A stretch of 50,788 bases of DNA from the NCBI GenBank assembly GCA_016288155.1, contig JAEEYP010000079.1:1-50788 (forward strand), in the 5' to 3' direction. Position 1 is the first letter of the stretch, and each line of letters starts with the position of its first letter. Positions 23,346 through 33,080 of this stretch are shown piece after piece. The position numbers were made by a program, and so were the translations under genes. The notes under the pieces were generated by a model, which saw only the letters and a program-made list of their open reading frames with translations, was not told the DNA's origin and made no database searches. This DNA comes from Clostridiales bacterium (GTDB lineage Bacteria > Bacillota > Clostridia > Oscillospirales > CAG-272).

Positions 23346-24254
23346 ATGAAAAAAAAGCTCACCCCGCGCGCGGTCGGGATCGCGGGCGCGCGGCTCGCCG
23401 CGACCGCGTTCCTCATCGGCGTGTCGCTCGTGTTCCTCATGCCGGTCGTGTTGACGATCACGAATTCCCTGATGTCGCAGAGCGAGATCGCCTCCAACTA
23501 CGGCAAGATCTTTACCGGCGTGACGACGCCCGGCACGTACGTCTCCTCTAGTGTGAACCTGAAGCTGATCCCCGACACCGTCAGCTTCTCCCAGTATTCC
23601 GCCGTGCTCTTCCGAAGTCCCGATTATCTGATGAAATACTGGAATTCCGTGATCCTCGTCGTGCCGATCGTCGTCTTCCAGACCGCCGTCGCCCTCGTCG
23701 CCTCCTACGGCTTCGCGCGCTTCGACACGAAATTCCGCACCGCCGTCTTCTTCGGATACATCATCTTGATGCTGATGCCGTATCAGGTCACGCTCGTACC
23801 GAACTTCCTCGTCTCCGACTGGCTCGGCATCCTCGACACGCGCCGCGCGATCATCCTGCCGGGGATCTTCTCCCCCTTCGCGGTCTTCATCCTCACGAAA
23901 TTCATGCGGCGCATTCCCTCCTCCGTCGTCGAGGCCGCGAAGCTCGACGGCGCAAACGAATGGCAGATCTTCACGCGCGTCTGCGTGCCGATGTCCAAAA
24001 GCATCGTCGCCTCCGTCGCGCTTCTGATCTACATAGATTACTGGAACATGGTCGAGCAGCCGCTCGTGCTCCTGCGCGGCGACGCGCAGTCGCTCCATCC
24101 GCTCTCCGTGTTCCTCTCCAAGATCAACGCCGGTGACGCCGGGCTCGCCTTCGCCGTCGCCACGATCTATATGGTCGTTCCCCTGCTCCTCTTTCTGTAC
24201 AGCGAGGAATACCTCGTCGAAGGCGTCTCCTACTCCGGCGGCCTGAAGGGCTGA
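23346..24254 (+). CDS. Carbohydrate ABC transporter permease (MalG/UgpE type)
   Basis: Second membrane subunit, 302 residues, with six predicted helices. The EAA motif is EAAKLDGANEWQIFTRVCVP (about 197-216). The first extracellular loop (about 40-100) is larger than in minimal MalG proteins. It is 40 bp downstream of the first permease gene, and together they form a heterodimeric channel. Partners expected but not found beside it are an ATPase (candidate at 16589-17701); the binding protein is probably the large lipoprotein at 27787-30321. Confidence 0.94.
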   Translation: MKKKLTPRAVGIAGARLAATAFLIGVSLVFLMPVVLTITNSLMSQSEIASNYGKIFTGVTTPGTYVSSSVNLKLIPDTVSFSQYSAVLFRSPDYLMKYWNSVILVVPIVVFQTAVALVASYGFARFDTKFRTAVFFGYIILMLMPYQVTLVPNFLVSDWLGILDTRRAIILPGIFSPFAVFILTKFMRRIPSSVVEAAKLDGANEWQIFTRVCVPMSKSIVASVALLIYIDYWNMVEQPLVLLRGDAQSLHPLSVFLSKINAGDAGLAFAVATIYMVVPLLLFLYSEEYLVEGVSYSGGLKG

Positions 24255-24283
24255 CGGCAAAACTTCCACGAAAGGACTCAACC

Positions 24284-26698
24284 ATGAACGAATCGACTGT
24301 CCGGCGGCGCATCTGGATCCGCAATTTCATCATCCTGTTCCTCGCCGCGCTCCTTCTTCTGACGCTGTTCTCCAACACGATCCTCAACCGCTCGCTGCCC
24401 GAGGTCGCGGTGCGCTATCCGCAGTACGCGTCGATCTCCTCGCGCATCCGCGCGTCCGCCTCCGTGACCGCCAACCAGAGTTTTTCCGTCACGATCCCGC
24501 AGACGCGCACCGTCGCCGGCGTGGATATCCGCGTCGGACAGACCGTGCAGAAGGGCGACACGATCATGCGTCTGGAGCCGGGCGATTCCGACGAGCTGGA
24601 TATGCTGCGCCGTGAGGCGGAGGATCTGGAACTGCAGCTTCTCGCCAAACTCCAGCAGGAGCCGGAGGGCTCCGCGGGCACGGACGACGGAACGGTGCGG
24701 TCGCTGAAGCAGTCGCTCGCCGACGCGCAGGATGCGCTGGCGGATCAGCGGCTGACGCTGTCGGACGCCGAGTACACGCTGTCGGAGCTGAAAACGGATC
24801 TGAGCGATCTGCAGTCGGAACTCGCCGGGATCCGCGCGCGGCAAGAGGCGCTCCCCACGGCGGACGACGTGCAGAGCGCGCAGGCGGTGATCGCGCGGGC
24901 GGAGGAGACGCTGCGCACGCTGAACGCGGAGCACAGCCGCCTCGAAGCGAAGCGCGCCGCCACGGGCGACAGCCACTACTATACGGAAACGGAGCTGGAA
25001 GCGCTGATCGCCCGGGCGGAATACGAGCTTGCCGCGGCAAAGGACGCCTACGCCGCCGCGTTCGACGCGTACGACAAAGCCCTCCGCCTCGCGGATTCGC
25101 TCGCCGGGGAGGCGGAGGCTGCCCAGGCGCAGTATGAATACGCCGAAGCGGCGCTGAACGACTACCGGGCGTCGATGCCGCAGGAAGTGACCTACGAAGA
25201 GCTGCTCGCCGCGCAGCAGGCCGTCACAGACGCCCAGAAGGCGGTGGAGGATACGCTGCGCTACTACACCCGCGCCGAATACACCGCGGCGAAAACCGCC
25301 TATGACGCGGCAAAGAAGGAATACGACAGCAAATTCGGCAAAGTCTCCGCCGAGGAGCTCGCCGAACTGAAGGCGGTGCTCGAAGAGAAGGAAGCCGCGC
25401 TCCAGGCGCTGGAACCGAAGGAGGAAGCGTATCAGAACGCGCTCGCCGGGGTCCAGCGGGCACAGCAGGAATACTGGGCGGTCTACGCCCGCATCTCGCA
25501 GGCGTCCGGCGCCTCCGAACAGCTCCGTCAGCTGCAGGAGACGGCGTCGGCGGCAAAGGAACGCGTCACGGCGCTGAACGCGCAGCTCACCGCCGCCGAG
25601 AACGCGCGGGACCGCACGCGTGAGGAGAACGACCGCGCCCAGGCGGCGGCGGAACAAGCGGAAAACACGCTCGACGCGCTGCGCAAATATGAAAACTACG
25701 ACGAGCTCACCGCCGCGCTGAAGGGGCTCGAGGCAAAGATCGAACAGGCGGAGAAGGAGAAAGCGGCCGCCGAGGAAACGCTCTCCGAGGCATCGGAGGA
25801 GAACGTCTCCGCGCTGACGAGAGAATATCAGAGCAAGGAGCGGGAGATCGCCCAGAAGGAACGCTCCATCACCGCGCAGGAACGCACCGTCTCCTCCTGC
25901 TCGCGCGCCGTCACCGCCGCGCAGCAGCAGATCGCCTCCCTCCGCACGCAGATCGAGGAAGCGCAGGCAGCCGCGGAGAAGAACGCGGAGGCGGCGGGGA
26001 AAGCCGCGGAGCTCGAATACCGGCGGTACCAGATCGAGCTGCAGCAGATCAAGGACGCGCTGGAGAAGAAAGAAGCGGAGATCCGCGCCGCCGAGGAGAA
26101 GGAGATGCTCGGCACCGTCACCTCACCCGTCTCCGGCATCGTCGAATCGATCTACGTCGCCGCCGGGAACAAGGCGGAGGCGAACACGCCGCTCGTCTCC
26201 ATCGTGCAGTCCGACATGGGATACACCATGCAGTGCACCGTCACGAGCGAGCAGGCCGCCGGGATCCGTGTCGGCGATGCCGCCGCGATCCAGTGGTACT
26301 ACTGGGGCGAGGCGCCGAGCGCGCGCATCGTCTCCATCAAATCCGATCCGTCCAGCCAGGGACGGCAGCGCATCGTGACGCTGGAGGTCACGGGGGAGGT
26401 GTCCCCCGGTACGCAGCTGACCTTCACGCTCGGAGAGAAGAACGCCTCCTATGACTGCGTCGTACCGAAGAGCGCCGTGCGCGAGGACACGAACGGAAAC
26501 TTCGTCCTCATCGTCACCGCCCGGAGCACGCCGCTCGGCAACCGTTACACGGCGCGCCGCGTCGAGGTGCAGGTGCTCGCCTCCGACGAGACGAACGCCG
26601 CGATCTCCGGCGCCGTCTCCGGTGAATACGTCATCACCGCCTCGTCCACGCCGATCTCCGACGGGATGCAGGTACGGCTGAGCGACAACACGAACTGA
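24284..26698 (+). CDS. HlyD/RND-type membrane fusion protein with very long coiled coil
   Basis: An 804-residue protein anchored by one N-terminal helix (about 12-32). The first half of a biotinyl-lipoyl-like barrel follows (about 45-100, with GVDIRVGQTVQKGDTIMRL). A coiled coil of alternating Ala, Glu, Gln, Lys and Leu runs from about 103 to 606. The second barrel half is TSPVSGIVESIYVAAGNK (about 611-628), and beta-barrel and membrane-proximal domains reach the C-terminus. This is the order of HlyD/MacA adaptors, but their coiled coils are usually far shorter. If folded as one antiparallel hairpin it could reach over 30 nm, enough to cross a thick cell wall. It lies between sugar-ABC permease genes and a MacB-like gene. 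Confidence 0.85.
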   Translation: MNESTVRRRIWIRNFIILFLAALLLLTLFSNTILNRSLPEVAVRYPQYASISSRIRASASVTANQSFSVTIPQTRTVAGVDIRVGQTVQKGDTIMRLEPGDSDELDMLRREAEDLELQLLAKLQQEPEGSAGTDDGTVRSLKQSLADAQDALADQRLTLSDAEYTLSELKTDLSDLQSELAGIRARQEALPTADDVQSAQAVIARAEETLRTLNAEHSRLEAKRAATGDSHYYTETELEALIARAEYELAAAKDAYAAAFDAYDKALRLADSLAGEAEAAQAQYEYAEAALNDYRASMPQEVTYEELLAAQQAVTDAQKAVEDTLRYYTRAEYTAAKTAYDAAKKEYDSKFGKVSAEELAELKAVLEEKEAALQALEPKEEAYQNALAGVQRAQQEYWAVYARISQASGASEQLRQLQETASAAKERVTALNAQLTAAENARDRTREENDRAQAAAEQAENTLDALRKYENYDELTAALKGLEAKIEQAEKEKAAAEETLSEASEENVSALTREYQSKEREIAQKERSITAQERTVSSCSRAVTAAQQQIASLRTQIEEAQAAAEKNAEAAGKAAELEYRRYQIELQQIKDALEKKEAEIRAAEEKEMLGTVTSPVSGIVESIYVAAGNKAEANTPLVSIVQSDMGYTMQCTVTSEQAAGIRVGDAAAIQWYYWGEAPSARIVSIKSDPSSQGRQRIVTLEVTGEVSPGTQLTFTLGEKNASYDCVVPKSAVREDTNGNFVLIVTARSTPLGNRYTARRVEVQVLASDETNAAISGAVSGEYVITASSTPISDGMQVRLSDNTN

Positions 26699-26699
26699 T

Positions 26700-27776
26700 A
26701 TGGAGAACGTCACACGCCTGCGGCGCGCCGGCGCCGTCTGCGCCGCCGTATTTCTGCTCCTCGCCGGCGCCGCCGGGATCCTGACGGCGGCGCGCGTCCG
26801 CCTCGTCCGCTCTCTGACGGATCAGCAGGCGGCACAGCGCTGGGGCGGCGAGGGATCGGCGCAGCTGAGCTGTTTCTTCCCCGAGGGGGAGTATCCTTCC
26901 TTCGATTCCTTTTACGAGACGGCGCGCACCGTGGACGTCGCCCTGACGGAGGCGTCCCTGAGCGCCGCGTCCCCGAACGCGCGCCTCTGGTACTTCGCCG
27001 CCAGCACGGAAACGTCGCTGTACGCCTCTACGTCCCGTGCCTCCTGCACGCTTCAGACGACCGTCTTCCGGGGAGATTTCTTCTACGTCCATCAGCCCGC
27101 GCTCGTCTCCGGCGGCTACCTCTCCTCGGACGGCGTGAACGCGGGATACGTGTTCCTCGATGATAACGCCGCGTGGCGGCTCTTCGGCGCGACGGACGTG
27201 GCGGGGATGCCCGTCACCGTCGACGGCGCCGAGTACATCGTCTGCGGCGTCGGGCGCGCGCTGCACGATTCCGTCCGCGACGCGCTCTACGGCGAGACGC
27301 CGCGCGCGTGGATCCTCTCGGACTCCGCCGCCGGCATGACGGCGGGCGGCGCCGCCGTCTTCGAGATCGTTCTGCCGGATCCGATCGACGGCTTCGCCGC
27401 CGATCTGGTCGGCAAACTGCCCTTCCCCGACGGCACCGTGACCGTCGAGAATTCCTCCCGCTTCACGTTCTCATCGCTGTTCGGCGGACTCGCAGAGCGC
27501 GAGACGCTCGGCGTCCGCGCCTCCCCGGTCACCTTCCCGTGGTGGGAGAATCTGGCGCGCGTCGCCGAATACCGCGCGGGCACGTATCTTCTTCTGTCGC
27601 TGCTCCTGCTCGCCGCCGCCGCGCTGCTCCTCCTCGTCTGGATCGTGATCCTGTACCGCCCCTTCCTCGCCCTCCTCGCCCGCGTCCTGCGCGGCGCGAG
27701 AGACCGCTTTGACGCGCTGCGCGACCGGCGCCTGCGCGCCCGTCAGAAAAAAACGTCCGCTCCGTCGGACGAATAA
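26700..27776 (+). CDS. MacB-like membrane protein without ATPase domain
   Basis: A 358-residue protein with an N-terminal helix (about 10-32), an extracellular domain of about 250 residues and a second helical segment near the C-terminus (LLLSLLLLAAAALLLLVWIV, about 300-325), then an arginine-rich cytoplasmic tail. The ectodomain has the flavour of the MacB periplasmic core (GYVFLDDNAAWRLFG, VTVDGAEYIVCGV), but the usual three C-terminal helices are reduced and no ATP-binding domain is fused or adjacent. It starts one base after the adaptor gene, so the two are tightly coupled and probably form a complex. The function is inferred from architecture only. Confidence 0.65.
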   Translation: MENVTRLRRAGAVCAAVFLLLAGAAGILTAARVRLVRSLTDQQAAQRWGGEGSAQLSCFFPEGEYPSFDSFYETARTVDVALTEASLSAASPNARLWYFAASTETSLYASTSRASCTLQTTVFRGDFFYVHQPALVSGGYLSSDGVNAGYVFLDDNAAWRLFGATDVAGMPVTVDGAEYIVCGVGRALHDSVRDALYGETPRAWILSDSAAGMTAGGAAVFEIVLPDPIDGFAADLVGKLPFPDGTVTVENSSRFTFSSLFGGLAERETLGVRASPVTFPWWENLARVAEYRAGTYLLLSLLLLAAAALLLLVWIVILYRPFLALLARVLRGARDRFDALRDRRLRARQKKTSAPSDE

Positions 27777-27786
27777 GGAGATACCC

Positions 27787-30321
27787 ATGAGCCTGAAACG
27801 CATCGTATGCCTCGCCTTGGCCGCCGTGCTCCTCGCCGGCGCCGCCGCTTCCTTCTCCGGCTGCCGCAAAAAGCAACAGGCCGTCAAGGAGATCGCCGAC
27901 CACGTCTACCGTTCCCAGACGCTGAAAATCGGGGACGGGGATGCCGGAAACACCAACGTCGAGCAGTTCACGCGGATCGGCGACGGCATCTACGCCTCCG
28001 TCTATTCCTACGATCCCGAGACGTATGAGTCGACCCGCCTCCTCTACCGCGTCGATCCGGATACCGGGGCGCTCTCGTCCGTCGACGTCCCGAAGACGGA
28101 GCTCGGCGAAAACACCAACGAGCAGACGCTGATGCCGGCCGGCGACGGCACCTTCTGGCAGATCTACTACACGTACTCCTACGACGAGCTCACCTACGAG
28201 TATTCCGAGACCTACGTGCTGCGCCGCATCGACGGGAACGGGAAAGAGTTCTGCTCCGTCGATCTCAGCGCCCTGTGGGGCGAGAACACGGACGACGAAT
28301 GGCACTACGTGGAACAGACCTTCCCCCTCGGCGACGCGCTGCTCCTCTCCGATTCCACCTCGCTCTACCGTTTTGAGAAGGACGGGACCGTGAGCGCGAA
28401 GCTGTCTCTGCGCGATCTGTCCGAGGAGGGCGGGTACATCCGCTCCATCTTCGGCGATGAGAACGACACGCAGATCCTGTACACCGACTACTCCATGTCC
28501 ATGTCTCTTGGCAAGGGCAGCTCCACCTTCCTGATACCGATCACGTGGGGCGAGAGACCCGCCTTCGGCGAGCGGCAGGAGCTCCCGGAGGAGATCTTCC
28601 AGTACGCCAACACCATCACTACCGGTCCGGGGTACTCTTTGTACTTCACCGACGAGAACGGCGTCTACGGCTACGACGCCGCGGCGCAGACAAAAACGCT
28701 CCTGCTCGATTTTTTGAATTCCGATCTCTCGAGCAGCACGGCGAACAACCTCATCGTTATCTCTCCGGACCGCTTCGTCACCTACGGCTACGACGACGTG
28801 CTCGAAAAGCAGACGGCGATGATCCTCACCCGCGTGCCGGAAGAGGAGATCGTGCCGAAATACATCCTGACGCTCGCCGTCGTCGGCGGTCTCTGGTCGG
28901 TGCGGAGCCCCGTCCTCCTCTTCAACCGTCAGAGCGAGGAATACCGCATCAAGATCAAGCTGTACAATCCGGACGACTACTACGACCCGCTTTCCGCCGA
29001 TGATTACGATTGGAACGACCTCGTGCAGAAGGCGGTGGACGCGCTGAACAACGACATCATCGCCGGGCGCGTGCCGGATATCCTGTACGTGGACGAATAC
29101 ATCCCGATCGACAGCTATGCCGCGAAGGGGCTGCTCGTCGATCTGAACACGTATATCGAGAAGGATCCGCGCTTCTCCCGCTCCGATTTCCTCGGAAACG
29201 TCCTCTCCGCCTTCGAGATCGGCGGGAAGCTCTACCGGATCATGCCCTCCTTCTGCGTGACGACCTTCGCCGGGAAGAAGTCCGTCGTCGGCGACCGCAC
29301 GCACTGGACGATGGACGAGTTCATCGCCTGGGCGAACGCGCTGCCCGAGACCACGACCGTCTTCGAGAACGAAATGACGCGCGACACGCTGCTCGACCTC
29401 TTCTGCTCCTTCTTCTACACCCAGCTCGTCGATCCGGCGACCGGCGCCTGCCGCTTCGATTCGGAAGAGTTCCGCCAGCTGCTCCGCTACGCGAACACAC
29501 TCGCGGCCGAAACGATCTACGAGCAGCATCAGGACGACGAGGATTTCTGGAACGAATACTGGGAATCCTACGAGTACCGCTTCGTCAACGACACCGTCGC
29601 GCTCGCGCAGTTCACGCTGAACAGCTTCAGCTCGATCACGGGTCTCATGAACTACACGATGCACACCTCCGACGTCACGCTGATCGGGCTGCCGACCGCC
29701 TCCGCCTCCGGCGCGACGATCACCTCCAACACGCTCAGCTTTGCCATCACGACGAAATCCGCCGTGCCGGACGGCGCGTGGGAATTCGTCAGCAGCTTCC
29801 TCACCGAGGAGTATCAGGACGCGATCACGAGCGGTTTCCCGATGCGCGTCTCGTCGCTTGAAAAAATGGCGGCGCGCGAAGTCGAGGAGCAGCAGCAAAT
29901 GAAGAAGGAATACGAGGAGAACGGCTACTACACCTATCCGGGCGGCGTCATCAAAGACTACGCCGCCTCCTACGACGTGACGGGCGGGGAGACGCCCACT
30001 CTCACCGTCGGTGCGGCGGATGAGCCTGCTTCTCCCGAAACGTCGGCGATCGACGACGGCTTCGGCGTCGACGAGCCGATCACCGTCCTGCCCGTCGATC
30101 CGGGCTACGAATACGGCGAGATGTTCTTCCTCGACCGCGGCCTGGCAGACGAACTGCTCGCGTTCCTGCACACGCTCGACCACACCGCCTCCGTCAACGT
30201 CAGTATCCTGAACATCATACACGAAGACGCCGCCGCGTACTTCTCCGGGCAGAAGTCGCTCGACGAAACCGTGAAGATCATCCAGAACCGCGCGACCTGG
30301 GTCATCGGCGAGAGCCGCTGA
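27787..30321 (+). CDS. Large two-domain extracellular solute-binding lipoprotein
   Basis: An 844-residue lipoprotein, with lipobox FSGC and Cys26. Residues about 30-355 form a repetitive beta-rich region with propeller-like strands (for example RIGDGIYASVYSYD and GDGTFWQIYYTYSYD). Residues about 358-840 form a family 1 solute-binding protein, seen in PDILYVDEYIPIDSYAAKG, the hinge segment GKLYRIMPSF and WTMDEFIAWANALPE. A glycine/proline/acid-rich insert lies near 725-775. Normal sugar-binding proteins are about 400-450 residues, so this is a fusion. It closes the five-gene cluster and is the likely substrate receptor for the permeases at 22400-24254. The ligand is unknown. Confidence 0.88.
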   Translation: MSLKRIVCLALAAVLLAGAAASFSGCRKKQQAVKEIADHVYRSQTLKIGDGDAGNTNVEQFTRIGDGIYASVYSYDPETYESTRLLYRVDPDTGALSSVDVPKTELGENTNEQTLMPAGDGTFWQIYYTYSYDELTYEYSETYVLRRIDGNGKEFCSVDLSALWGENTDDEWHYVEQTFPLGDALLLSDSTSLYRFEKDGTVSAKLSLRDLSEEGGYIRSIFGDENDTQILYTDYSMSMSLGKGSSTFLIPITWGERPAFGERQELPEEIFQYANTITTGPGYSLYFTDENGVYGYDAAAQTKTLLLDFLNSDLSSSTANNLIVISPDRFVTYGYDDVLEKQTAMILTRVPEEEIVPKYILTLAVVGGLWSVRSPVLLFNRQSEEYRIKIKLYNPDDYYDPLSADDYDWNDLVQKAVDALNNDIIAGRVPDILYVDEYIPIDSYAAKGLLVDLNTYIEKDPRFSRSDFLGNVLSAFEIGGKLYRIMPSFCVTTFAGKKSVVGDRTHWTMDEFIAWANALPETTTVFENEMTRDTLLDLFCSFFYTQLVDPATGACRFDSEEFRQLLRYANTLAAETIYEQHQDDEDFWNEYWESYEYRFVNDTVALAQFTLNSFSSITGLMNYTMHTSDVTLIGLPTASASGATITSNTLSFAITTKSAVPDGAWEFVSSFLTEEYQDAITSGFPMRVSSLEKMAAREVEEQQQMKKEYEENGYYTYPGGVIKDYAASYDVTGGETPTLTVGAADEPASPETSAIDDGFGVDEPITVLPVDPGYEYGEMFFLDRGLADELLAFLHTLDHTASVNVSILNIIHEDAAAYFSGQKSLDETVKIIQNRATWVIGESR

Positions 30322-30344
30322 TCCGTTGCCGCGGACAGACGAAA

Positions 30345-30393
30345 CGGCGCGGAGCCTCCGGATCACCGGATGCGCTCCGCGCCGTATTTTTTG
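30345..30393 (+). terminator. Terminator of the five-gene transporter cluster
   Basis: A long GC-rich hairpin (CGGCGCGGAGC with GCTCCGCGCCG, inner CTCCGG/CCGGAT arm) is followed by TATTTTTTG, 23 bases beyond the stop codon. The T run is on the plus strand only, so it serves the plus-strand cluster; no separate minus-strand terminator for fumC was found. Confidence 0.88.
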
Positions 30394-30408
30394 TTCCCGG
30401 ACCGGATA

Positions 30409-31800
30409 TCAGACCATGTTCTCCGGATGGAAGACCTCGTCGAAGCGCTCCGGCGTCAGGTATCCGAGTTCGACGCACGCCTCCTTCAGCGACAGCCCGC
30501 GCTCCCACGCGAGATGCACCGTCGCGGCCGCTCGCTCGTAGCCGATCACCGGATTGAGCGCCGTCGCGAGCATGAGCGAGCGGTGCAGGTTCTCCCGCAT
30601 CCGCTCCCGGTCGGCGACGATCCCCTCCGCGCAGCGGACGCGGAACGACCCGATCGCCTCCGCGAGGAGCCGCGCGGACTGGAGAAAGCACTGCGCCGTC
30701 ACCGGCATGAAGACGTTCAGCTCGAAATTCCCCTGCGACGCCGCGATCCCGACGGCGGTATCGTTGCCCATCACCTGCACAGCGACCATCGTGACCGCCT
30801 CGCACTGCGTCGGGTTCACTTTGCCCGGCATGATGGACGAGCCCGGCTCGTTCTCCGGGATGCGGATCTCGCCGAGCCCGAGACGCGGACCGCTCGCAAG
30901 CCAGCGGACGTCGTTCGCGATCTTCATCATGTCGCACGCGAGCGCCTTCAGCGCGCCGTGCGCGAAGACGAGCTCGTCGCGCGAGGTCAGCGCGTGGAAT
31001 TTGTTCTCCGCCGCAGCGAACGGCTTGCCCGTCAGCGCCGCGAGCTCCGCCGCCGCCTCCTCGCCGAAGCCGGCGGGCGCGTTCAGCCCCGTGCCGACGG
31101 CGGTCCCGCCGAGCGCGAGCGCGTACATCGCGCCGCACGCTTCTCTGAGCAGCCGCACGTCCCGCTCCAGGCTCGTGCGCCAGCCGCTGATCTCCTGGCT
31201 GAACGCGATCGGCGCCGCGTCCTGCAGGTGCGTGCGCCCGCTCTTGACGACGCCCGCGTTCTCCGTCTCCAGCCGCCCGAACGTCTCCGCCAGCGACAGC
31301 GCCGCGGGGATCACCCGGTCCTCGACGGCGAGCACGGCGGCGACGTGCATCGCCGCGGGAAAAACGTCGTTCGAGGACTGGCTCATGTTCACGTCGTCGT
31401 TCGGGTGAAGCGTCAATCCGCCCGCAAGCTCGCTGCCGCGGCGCGCGATCACCTCGTTCGCGTTCATATTCGTCTGCGTGCCGGAACCGGTCTGCCAGAC
31501 GACGAGCGGGAAATGCGCGTCGAGCGCGCCGTCTGCGACCTCGCGCGCCGCCGCCTCGATCGCGGCGAGTTTTTGCCCCGTCATCCGCGCGGGGCACAGG
31601 CGCCGGTTCGCGCGGGCGGCGGCAAGTTTGATGAGCCCAAGCGCATGGATGATCTCCGGCGGCATCGGCTCGCGCCCGACGCCGATGGGAAAATTACGGC
31701 GGCTCCGTTCCGTCTGCGCGCCCCAGTATCGGTCGGCGGGGACGGCGACCTCGCCCATCGAATCGTGCTCGAGGCGGAAGCCCGTATCCATCTCGCTCAT
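30409..31800 (-). CDS. fumC: Class II fumarate hydratase
   Basis: Interconverts fumarate and L-malate, iron-independently. The ATG at 31800 overlaps the stop of the upstream gene (ATGA) and is preceded by GGAGGGG, giving the standard 463 residues. The signature GSSIMPGKVNPTQCEA (about 317-332), the substrate-binding TGSGTQTNMNANEV (about 100-113) and HPNDDVNMSQSSND are intact. In an anaerobe it may work in a partial reductive or oxidative TCA branch. It is translationally coupled to an aminopeptidase gene; the reason for this pairing is not obvious. Confidence 0.96.
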   Translation of the reverse strand: MSEMDTGFRLEHDSMGEVAVPADRYWGAQTERSRRNFPIGVGREPMPPEIIHALGLIKLAAARANRRLCPARMTGQKLAAIEAAAREVADGALDAHFPLVVWQTGSGTQTNMNANEVIARRGSELAGGLTLHPNDDVNMSQSSNDVFPAAMHVAAVLAVEDRVIPAALSLAETFGRLETENAGVVKSGRTHLQDAAPIAFSQEISGWRTSLERDVRLLREACGAMYALALGGTAVGTGLNAPAGFGEEAAAELAALTGKPFAAAENKFHALTSRDELVFAHGALKALACDMMKIANDVRWLASGPRLGLGEIRIPENEPGSSIMPGKVNPTQCEAVTMVAVQVMGNDTAVGIAASQGNFELNVFMPVTAQCFLQSARLLAEAIGSFRVRCAEGIVADRERMRENLHRSLMLATALNPVIGYERAAATVHLAWERGLSLKEACVELGYLTPERFDEVFHPENMV

Positions 31801-33035
31801 CCGGGGATCCCCTCCGCCCACGTGCCGTCCGTAAAGACCGGCGTCGCTTTGCCGTCCTTATAGCCGGTGATCGAAAGATCCGGCGCGCCGATCATGAAAT
31901 CGACGTGGATCATGCTGTCGTTCACGCCGAGTGCATGGCATTCCTCCTGCGTCCTGTCGGCGTATCCGTCGATCGTATCCATGTATCCGCGCCCGAACGC
32001 GACGTGACAGCTCGCGTTCTCGTCAAAGAGCGTATTGTAGAACAGGATCCCCGATTCGCTGATCGGGCTGTCCTTCGGGACGAGCGCCACCTCGCCGAGA
32101 TACGGCGCGCCCTCGTCCATCCCCAGCATGCGGTCCAGCAGTTCTTTTCCCTTCTTCGCTTCCCACGAAACGGCGCGGCCGTCCTTGAAATCGAAAGCGA
32201 AATCCTCGATCAGCTGCCCCTGCCAGGACAGCGGCATCGTGGAGACGAGCCGTCCCTCGGCGGCGCCGCGCTTCGGGGAGACGAAGATCTCCTCCGTCGG
32301 CATGTTCGGGTTGAAGAAATGCCCGAGCAGGGACGTCTCGCCGCCGCCGCAGAAGCGTCCCTCCGGGATCAGCCCAACGCGGAAATCGGTGCCGTTCGCG
32401 CTCCTGTAGTGCAGGCTGTCGAAATGCTGCGCGTTCAGCCACGCGCAGCGCGCGCGGAACGCCTCGTCGTGCGCTTTCCACGCGGCGACGGGATCGTTGT
32501 CCTCCGTCACGCGCACCGTCTTCAGGATCGCCTCCCACAGCCGCTCGACGGCGCGGTTTTTCTGCTCGCCGGGGAAGACCTTCTTCGCCCACGCCGCCGA
32601 CGGCACGGCGGCGATCGTCCACTGTTCCTTGTTCTCCAGCGCGTCGCGGTACTTTCTTATGATCGGATACGTCCGCATGCGCGCCTTCTGCATCTTCTCC
32701 TGATCGATGCCGCGCAGCCCGTCCGGATCCTCGCTGTCGATATAGATGCGGCAGGGGACCTCTTCGACCGCCAGTTTCATCTTCTCTTCCTTCCACGCGG
32801 GGACCTCGGAGAGCGAGCGCAGCGTGCGGTAGCGGTAGTTCAGCTTCGTGATCGGCTGACAGGTCCATTCGCAGTCGACGCGCGACGCGCCCGCCTTATA
32901 GCACGCCTCGACGAGCATGGAGATGAATTCCCCCTGATCGACGTCCGCGTGGATCTCGACCGTCTGCCCCTTCTGTACGTTCGCGCCGACGCGCGCGATG
33001 AGCGCGGCGTATTTCTTCATCAGTGTTTTTTTCAT
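31797..33035 (-). CDS. M29 family metalloaminopeptidase (AmpS/PepS type)
   Basis: Cytoplasmic aminopeptidase that removes N-terminal residues from peptides, using two metal ions. The frame is open further upstream, but the ATG at 33035 follows GGAAGGAG at 6 bases and gives the normal 412 residues. Family segments present include EIHADVDQGEF near the N-terminus, ALVPKDSPISESGILFYNT (about 327-345), HVAFGRGY and the C-terminal NDSMIHVDFMIG with metal-ligand acid and histidine residues. The promoter at 33081-33109 starts the aminopeptidase-fumarase transcript. Confidence 0.94.
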   Translation of the reverse strand: MKKTLMKKYAALIARVGANVQKGQTVEIHADVDQGEFISMLVEACYKAGASRVDCEWTCQPITKLNYRYRTLRSLSEVPAWKEEKMKLAVEEVPCRIYIDSEDPDGLRGIDQEKMQKARMRTYPIIRKYRDALENKEQWTIAAVPSAAWAKKVFPGEQKNRAVERLWEAILKTVRVTEDNDPVAAWKAHDEAFRARCAWLNAQHFDSLHYRSANGTDFRVGLIPEGRFCGGGETSLLGHFFNPNMPTEEIFVSPKRGAAEGRLVSTMPLSWQGQLIEDFAFDFKDGRAVSWEAKKGKELLDRMLGMDEGAPYLGEVALVPKDSPISESGILFYNTLFDENASCHVAFGRGYMDTIDGYADRTQEECHALGVNDSMIHVDFMIGAPDLSITGYKDGKATPVFTDGTWAEGIPG

Positions 33036-33080
33036 CGTAAACTCCTTCCGTTTGCCGACCGTTCGGCGGCTTTCCTGACT

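Noticed and set aside
27529-30366. 945-codon minus-strand ORF opposite the binding lipoprotein gene
   Set aside because: Shadow of a lipoprotein gene that has a lipobox and clear domains on the plus strand.
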